A stretch of 18,522 nucleotides of DNA from NCBI GenBank assembly GCA_964546125.1, contig CAZJIS010000032.1, forward strand, positions 1 through 18,522, read 5' to 3'. Positions within the stretch are counted from its first letter, which is position 1. Every line of letters begins with the position of its first letter. The notes under the pieces were generated by a model. That model saw nothing but the letters and a program-made list of their open reading frames with translations. It had not been told where the DNA came from and searched no databases. The DNA is from Phil1 sp964546125. Lineage in GTDB: Bacteria > Bacillota > Clostridia > Christensenellales > CAG-138. The position numbers and the translations under genes are program-made. Below are positions 15,359 through 18,522 of this stretch, one piece after another.

Positions 15359-16498
15359 CTACCGGTTCATAAGCTTGGCGATCGCCGTCCTGTGCACGCG
15401 CATGGCGCCCGTGGGGCAGAACTCCTGGCAGCAGAAGCAGCGGATGCATTGTTTGCGGTCGATCTCCGGCAGGCGTTTTTTCATTTGGATGGCTTTGGCG
15501 GGGCAGATCCGCGCGCATTCGGCGCAGCCGACGCAGGAGGCGCGGTCCGCGGCGGGCCGGCGGGCAAGCAGCATTTTGAGCAAGGAAACCGTGACCCCGC
15601 GCGCATGTTTAATGGAGGTGATCTCCCGCCGGGGCATCAGCTCGCAGTCGGGGATCGCGAATTGGCAGGGGTCGCCGTAAACGGCGATGCCCGAAAGATC
15701 GGGCGCGCAGAGGCCGCGCGCCGCGGCGCGCGCGACGGTGGGCACCTCGAGGGGCGCAACGCCGAGCATGGCGCACGCGGCAAGGTCCGCTTCATAAGGG
15801 GAGGTCGAGGCGATGATCGCATACGCCTTGCGCGGCCTGCCGGCAGTGGGGCCGTTGCCGTCCATGGCGGTCACCGCATCGATGAGCGAAAGGCGCGGTG
15901 CGGTGTAGGCGCAAAGATCCACGAGCATATCCGCAAACTCCTCGTGGTTGGCGTGCAGGTAGTGGTATTCGAGCTTGATCGTGCCGGGGATCGTGCCGTA
16001 AAGGTTTTTTACAGCGCCCGTAAGCGCCATCATGCCATGGGTTTTGAGCTTTGCAAAATCGATGACCGCATCCGCCTTTTCAAGCCACGCGGTGCGCGTA
16101 AAGCGCTTGGCAACCCGCGCCTCGGGGAAAAGAGCTTCATATTGGCCGCAGTCGAAATTGAGCTTCGCGCCGGTTTGGAGCACGCGGTCCATGCCCGTTT
16201 GCGCATAGCTGCGCTCGAGGGCCGCATGGGTGAAAAGGCCCGGCGGGCTGTCCCCCACGACCACCTCGGCTTTGCGGGCGACGAGCATGCGGCATAGCGA
16301 GGCGACGGCGCGCGGATCGGTGCACACGGCAAACTCGGGCGCTTTTGGCGCGGCGAGGTTGACCTTGACGGCGATGTTCATGCCGGGCCGCACCCAATCA
16401 AGCCCGCCGATGGCCCCGAGGGCTTCCGCAAGGGCCGCGTCGAGCGCAGCGTCCGAATAATCCGCACAGCGGACGATCGATGTGGTGCAGTTGCTCAT
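15359..16498 (-). CDS. DUF362 protein with C-terminal 2x[4Fe-4S] ferredoxin domain
   Basis: The first ~300 of 379 residues form a DUF362 domain. Recognisable stretches are RPGMNIAVKVNLAAP, VVVGDSPPG, ADAVIDFAKLKTHG, TGAVKNLYGTIPG and SLIDAVTAMDGNGPTAG. The C-terminus is a bacterial ferredoxin-type domain. Cluster one is C322-x2-C325-x2-C328-x3-C332-P and cluster two is C351-x2-C354-x2-C357-x3-C361-P, with an extra C356. All eight ligands are present, so two [4Fe-4S] clusters are expected. No signal peptide or membrane segment is seen. DUF362-ferredoxin proteins are common in anaerobes, but their reaction is not established. The ATG overlaps the typA stop as ATGA, with GGGAGGGAA just upstream, so its translation is probably coupled to typA. 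Confidence 0.9.
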   Translation of the reverse strand: MSNCTTSIVRCADYSDAALDAALAEALGAIGGLDWVRPGMNIAVKVNLAAPKAPEFAVCTDPRAVASLCRMLVARKAEVVVGDSPPGLFTHAALERSYAQTGMDRVLQTGAKLNFDCGQYEALFPEARVAKRFTRTAWLEKADAVIDFAKLKTHGMMALTGAVKNLYGTIPGTIKLEYHYLHANHEEFADMLVDLCAYTAPRLSLIDAVTAMDGNGPTAGRPRKAYAIIASTSPYEADLAACAMLGVAPLEVPTVARAAARGLCAPDLSGIAVYGDPCQFAIPDCELMPRREITSIKHARGVTVSLLKMLLARRPAADRASCVGCAECARICPAKAIQMKKRLPEIDRKQCIRCFCCQEFCPTGAMRVHRTAIAKLMNR

Positions 16499-18321
16499 GA
16501 CGTTCCCTCCCGCGCGGATTTTTTCATGCGCAGCTCCTTGCGCAAAATGCGCTTGCGCATGCGGATATTGAGCGGCGTAACTTCAACGAGCTCTTCGTCG
16601 GTGATGAACTCGAGGCATTGCTCAAGGGAGAGCACCGTGGGCGGCGTAAGGCGCAGCGCCTCATCCGCGCCCGCTGCGCGCACGTTGGTGACGTGCTTTT
16701 TTTTGCATACGTTGACGACGATGTCGTCCCCGCGCGCGCACTCGCCGGCGATCTGCCCCTCATAGACGGGCACGCCCGGGCCGATGAAGAGCTTGCCGCG
16801 CTCCTGCGTGTTGAACAGGCCGTAGCTCGTGCTCTCGCCGGTTTCGCTGCACACGAGCGAGCCGTGCTCGCGCTCTTCAATGTCGCCCTTATAAGGCTCG
16901 TACCCGTGGAAAAGGTGGCTCATCACGCCGTTGCCGCGCGTGTCGGTCAAAAGCTCGCCGCGGTAACCCATCAGCCCCCGCGCGGGAATGTTGAAGCGAA
17001 GGCGCACGCTGCCCTCGGTTTCCGCGTGCATGTCGACCATTTCGGCCTTGCGGGAACCGAGCTTTTCCATCACCGCGCCCACATATTCGCCGGGCACGTC
17101 GATGGTGAGCTCCTCGATCGGCTCGAGCAGCGCGCCTGTTTCATCGGTTTGAAAAATGACCTTCGGCCGGGAAACCGCGAATTCATAGCCCTGCCTGCGC
17201 ATCTGCTCGATGAGGATCGAAAGGTGCAGTTCGCCGCGCCCCGAAACCTTGAAGGTGTCGGTCGAACCGGTTTCCTCGACGCGCATCGAAACGTTCGTTT
17301 CCACCTCTTTGAACAGCCGATCGCGCAAATTGCGGGAGGTGACGTATTTCCCCTCGCGCCCGGCAAAGGGCGAGTCGTTGACGATGAGATTCATCGCGAC
17401 CGTCGGCTCGTCGATGTGCACAAAAGGCATCGGTTCGATGTGCGCGGGGTCGCAGGCGGTCTCCCCGACGGCAAGCCCCGTGACGCCCGCCACAGCGACG
17501 ATGTCGCCCGCGAAGGCTTCGTCCACCTCGGTGCGCTTGAGCCCCTCGAAGCGGTAGAGCCTGGTGAGCTTGACGGTGCGGTCGTTGTTTTCCTGCCCGC
17601 CGCAGAGCGTGACCATCTGCCCGCAGCGCGCCGTGCCGCGCTCGATGCGGCCGATGCCGATGCGGCCGACGTATTCATCGTAATCGATCGTGGAAAAAAG
17701 AATTTGCAAAGGCGCCTGAACATCGCACGCGGGCGCGGGGATGGCGGAGATGATCGTGCCAAAAAGGGCGCCCATGTCGCCCGCAAGCTCCTCTGGCGAA
17801 AGGCCCGAGATTCCCTCGCGCGCCGAAGCGTAAACGACCGGAAAATCGAGCTGCTCGGCCGAAGCGCCAAGCTCGATGAAAAGCTCAAGCGTTTCATCGA
17901 CGACCTCGATGGGCCGCGCGCCGGGCCTGTCGACCTTGTTGACGACGACCACCGGCGTCTTTTTGAGCTCGAGCGCTTTGCCGAGCACGAAGCGCGTTTG
18001 CGGCATGCAGCCCTCAAATGCGTCCACAACGAGCAAAACGCCGTCCACCATCTGCAAAATGCGCTCTACCTCGCCGCCAAAGTCGGCGTGGCCGGGCGTA
18101 TCGATGATGTTGATGCGGCAGCCCTTATAGGAAACCGCGGTGTTTTTGGATAAAATCGTGATCCCGCGCTCCCGCTCGAGGTCGCCCGAGTCCATAACGC
18201 GTTCCTGCACGACTTCGTTTGCGCGGAAAACGCCGCTCTGCCTGAGAAGGCAGTCCACGAGCGTGGTTTTGCCGTGGTCGACGTGCGCGATAATCGCGAC
18301 GTTGCGGATCTGTTCGTTCAT
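16495..18321 (-). CDS. typA: Ribosome-associated translational GTPase TypA/BipA
   Basis: TypA/BipA is an EF-G-like GTPase that binds the ribosome and helps 50S assembly and stress or cold adaptation. The 608-residue protein has G1 AHVDHGKTT (12-20), the switch I segment RERGIT (50-55), G3 DTPGH (74-78), G4 NKVD (128-131), and YASAREG as the G5 region. Downstream are the EF-G-like domains with SGRGELHLSILIEQMRR, and the BipA-specific C-terminal domain. Length and the ARGLMGYRGELLTDTRG region separate it from EF-G and LepA. The ATG at 18321 has AAGGAGAA 6 nt upstream. A promoter with TTGCCA, 17 bp and TATAAT lies just upstream. The stop overlaps the DUF362 start. Confidence 0.97.
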   Translation of the reverse strand: MNEQIRNVAIIAHVDHGKTTLVDCLLRQSGVFRANEVVQERVMDSGDLERERGITILSKNTAVSYKGCRINIIDTPGHADFGGEVERILQMVDGVLLVVDAFEGCMPQTRFVLGKALELKKTPVVVVNKVDRPGARPIEVVDETLELFIELGASAEQLDFPVVYASAREGISGLSPEELAGDMGALFGTIISAIPAPACDVQAPLQILFSTIDYDEYVGRIGIGRIERGTARCGQMVTLCGGQENNDRTVKLTRLYRFEGLKRTEVDEAFAGDIVAVAGVTGLAVGETACDPAHIEPMPFVHIDEPTVAMNLIVNDSPFAGREGKYVTSRNLRDRLFKEVETNVSMRVEETGSTDTFKVSGRGELHLSILIEQMRRQGYEFAVSRPKVIFQTDETGALLEPIEELTIDVPGEYVGAVMEKLGSRKAEMVDMHAETEGSVRLRFNIPARGLMGYRGELLTDTRGNGVMSHLFHGYEPYKGDIEEREHGSLVCSETGESTSYGLFNTQERGKLFIGPGVPVYEGQIAGECARGDDIVVNVCKKKHVTNVRAAGADEALRLTPPTVLSLEQCLEFITDEELVEVTPLNIRMRKRILRKELRMKKSAREGTS

Positions 18322-18349
18322 AACATATTCTCCTTACTGAAACCGATCT

Positions 18350-18378
18350 ATTATACTCCGGTTTTCCCGGCATGGCAA
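18350..18378 (-). promoter_or_regulatory. Sigma-A type promoter of typA
   Basis: On the minus strand, TTGCCA (18378 down to 18373) is separated by 17 bp from TATAAT (18355 down to 18350). Five of six bases match the -35 consensus and the -10 is perfect. Transcription should start near 18343, giving a leader of about 22 nt containing AAGGAGAA. Confidence 0.75.
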
Positions 18379-18391
18379 GCAAACCCTGCGC

Positions 18392-18420
18392 TTGACACGC
18401 CCGCGCGCCGATGATACCAT
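18392..18420 (+). promoter_or_regulatory. Promoter driving the TPP riboswitch
   Basis: TTGACA (18392-18397) is a perfect -35 and TACCAT (18415-18420) a 4-of-6 -10, with 17 bp between them. The predicted start near 18427 lies just ahead of the riboswitch P1 stem. It is divergent from the typA promoter; the two -35 hexamers are 13 bp apart. Confidence 0.65.
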
Positions 18421-18431
18421 AGGGGCGAACA

Positions 18432-18522
18432 GAATACCGCCCGCTGGGGGAGCCGACGCATTTGCGTTCGCGCTGAGAGATACCCTTGGAACCTGTCCGG
18501 GTAATGCCGACGAAGGGAAGCG
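18432..18522 (+). ncRNA. TPP riboswitch (THI element), reaching the window edge
   Basis: The conserved THI-box blocks appear in order: GGGGGAGCC, a variable P3 arm (ACGCA/TGCGT), GCTGAGAGATACCC, then GGAACCTG, GGGTAATGCC and GAAGGGAAGCG. P1 can form between CGCT at 18432-18435 and AGCG at 18519-18522, so the aptamer is complete or nearly so. The expression platform and target gene lie outside the window. By family knowledge the target should be a thiamine or hydroxymethylpyrimidine synthesis or transport gene, switched off when thiamine pyrophosphate binds. Confidence 0.95.

Noticed and set aside
16618..18153. 511-codon plus-strand frame across typA
   Set aside because: It is a shadow of typA: biased His/Arg/Ala composition, no ribosome binding site or domain, and TypA on the other strand is complete.
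1..18522. Search for CRISPR arrays, tRNA/rRNA genes, insertion sequences, toxin-antitoxin pairs or phage genes
   Set aside because: No regularly spaced repeats, tRNA-like folds, transposase or integrase motifs, or small paired ORFs stood out; the window is housekeeping DNA.

Overview
The window is GC-rich bacterial chromosome whose coding frames are dominated by GC-ending codons. Gene content and order point to a Bacillota (Clostridia-like) organism. It has AddAB in place of RecBCD, a prfA / sua5 / rpiB / upp run like the one known from Bacillus and clostridia, strong AGGAGG-type ribosome binding sites, and a TPP riboswitch. A more exact placement, for example an uncultured gut Clostridia, is only a guess. 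A 100-N block at 1187-1286 shows that this is a draft assembly.

Layout. (1) 62-2330, minus strand: a nucleotidyltransferase-family protein followed by a beta-lactamase-fold serine hydrolase whose N-terminal catalytic region is lost in the N block. (2) 2331-2481: a short divergent region with two extended -10 promoters facing away from each other. (3) 2482-15191, plus strand: a tightly packed nine-gene run, thpR-addB-addA-prmC-capA-like-prfA-sua5-rpiB-upp. The first six genes overlap end to start, and no gap exceeds 50 nt. The run ends at a strong GC hairpin at 15217-15246. A TATAAT inside sua5 may give rpiB-upp a separate promoter. (4) 15359-18321, minus strand: typA/bipA followed by an overlapping DUF362-ferredoxin gene, ending at a hairpin that is also found downstream of the serine hydrolase. 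(5) 18322-18522: back-to-back promoters, one for typA and one for a TPP riboswitch that fills the right edge. The gene it controls lies outside the window.

How the genes relate: AddA and AddB form the end-processing helicase-nuclease. PrmC methylates the GGQ glutamine of PrfA (release factor 1), so modifier and substrate share one transcript. Between them sits a predicted CapA-family lipoprotein with no obvious link to translation. Sua5 makes the threonylcarbamoyl-AMP used for tRNA t6A. RpiB and Upp link the pentose-phosphate pathway, PRPP and uracil salvage.

Most of the window is ordinary housekeeping DNA, and I did not find a convincing new defence, mobile or biosynthetic system. The points most worth a second look are the lipoprotein between prmC and prfA, the promoter-like element inside sua5, the typA-DUF362 coupling, the repeated hairpin, and the riboswitch cut at the right edge.
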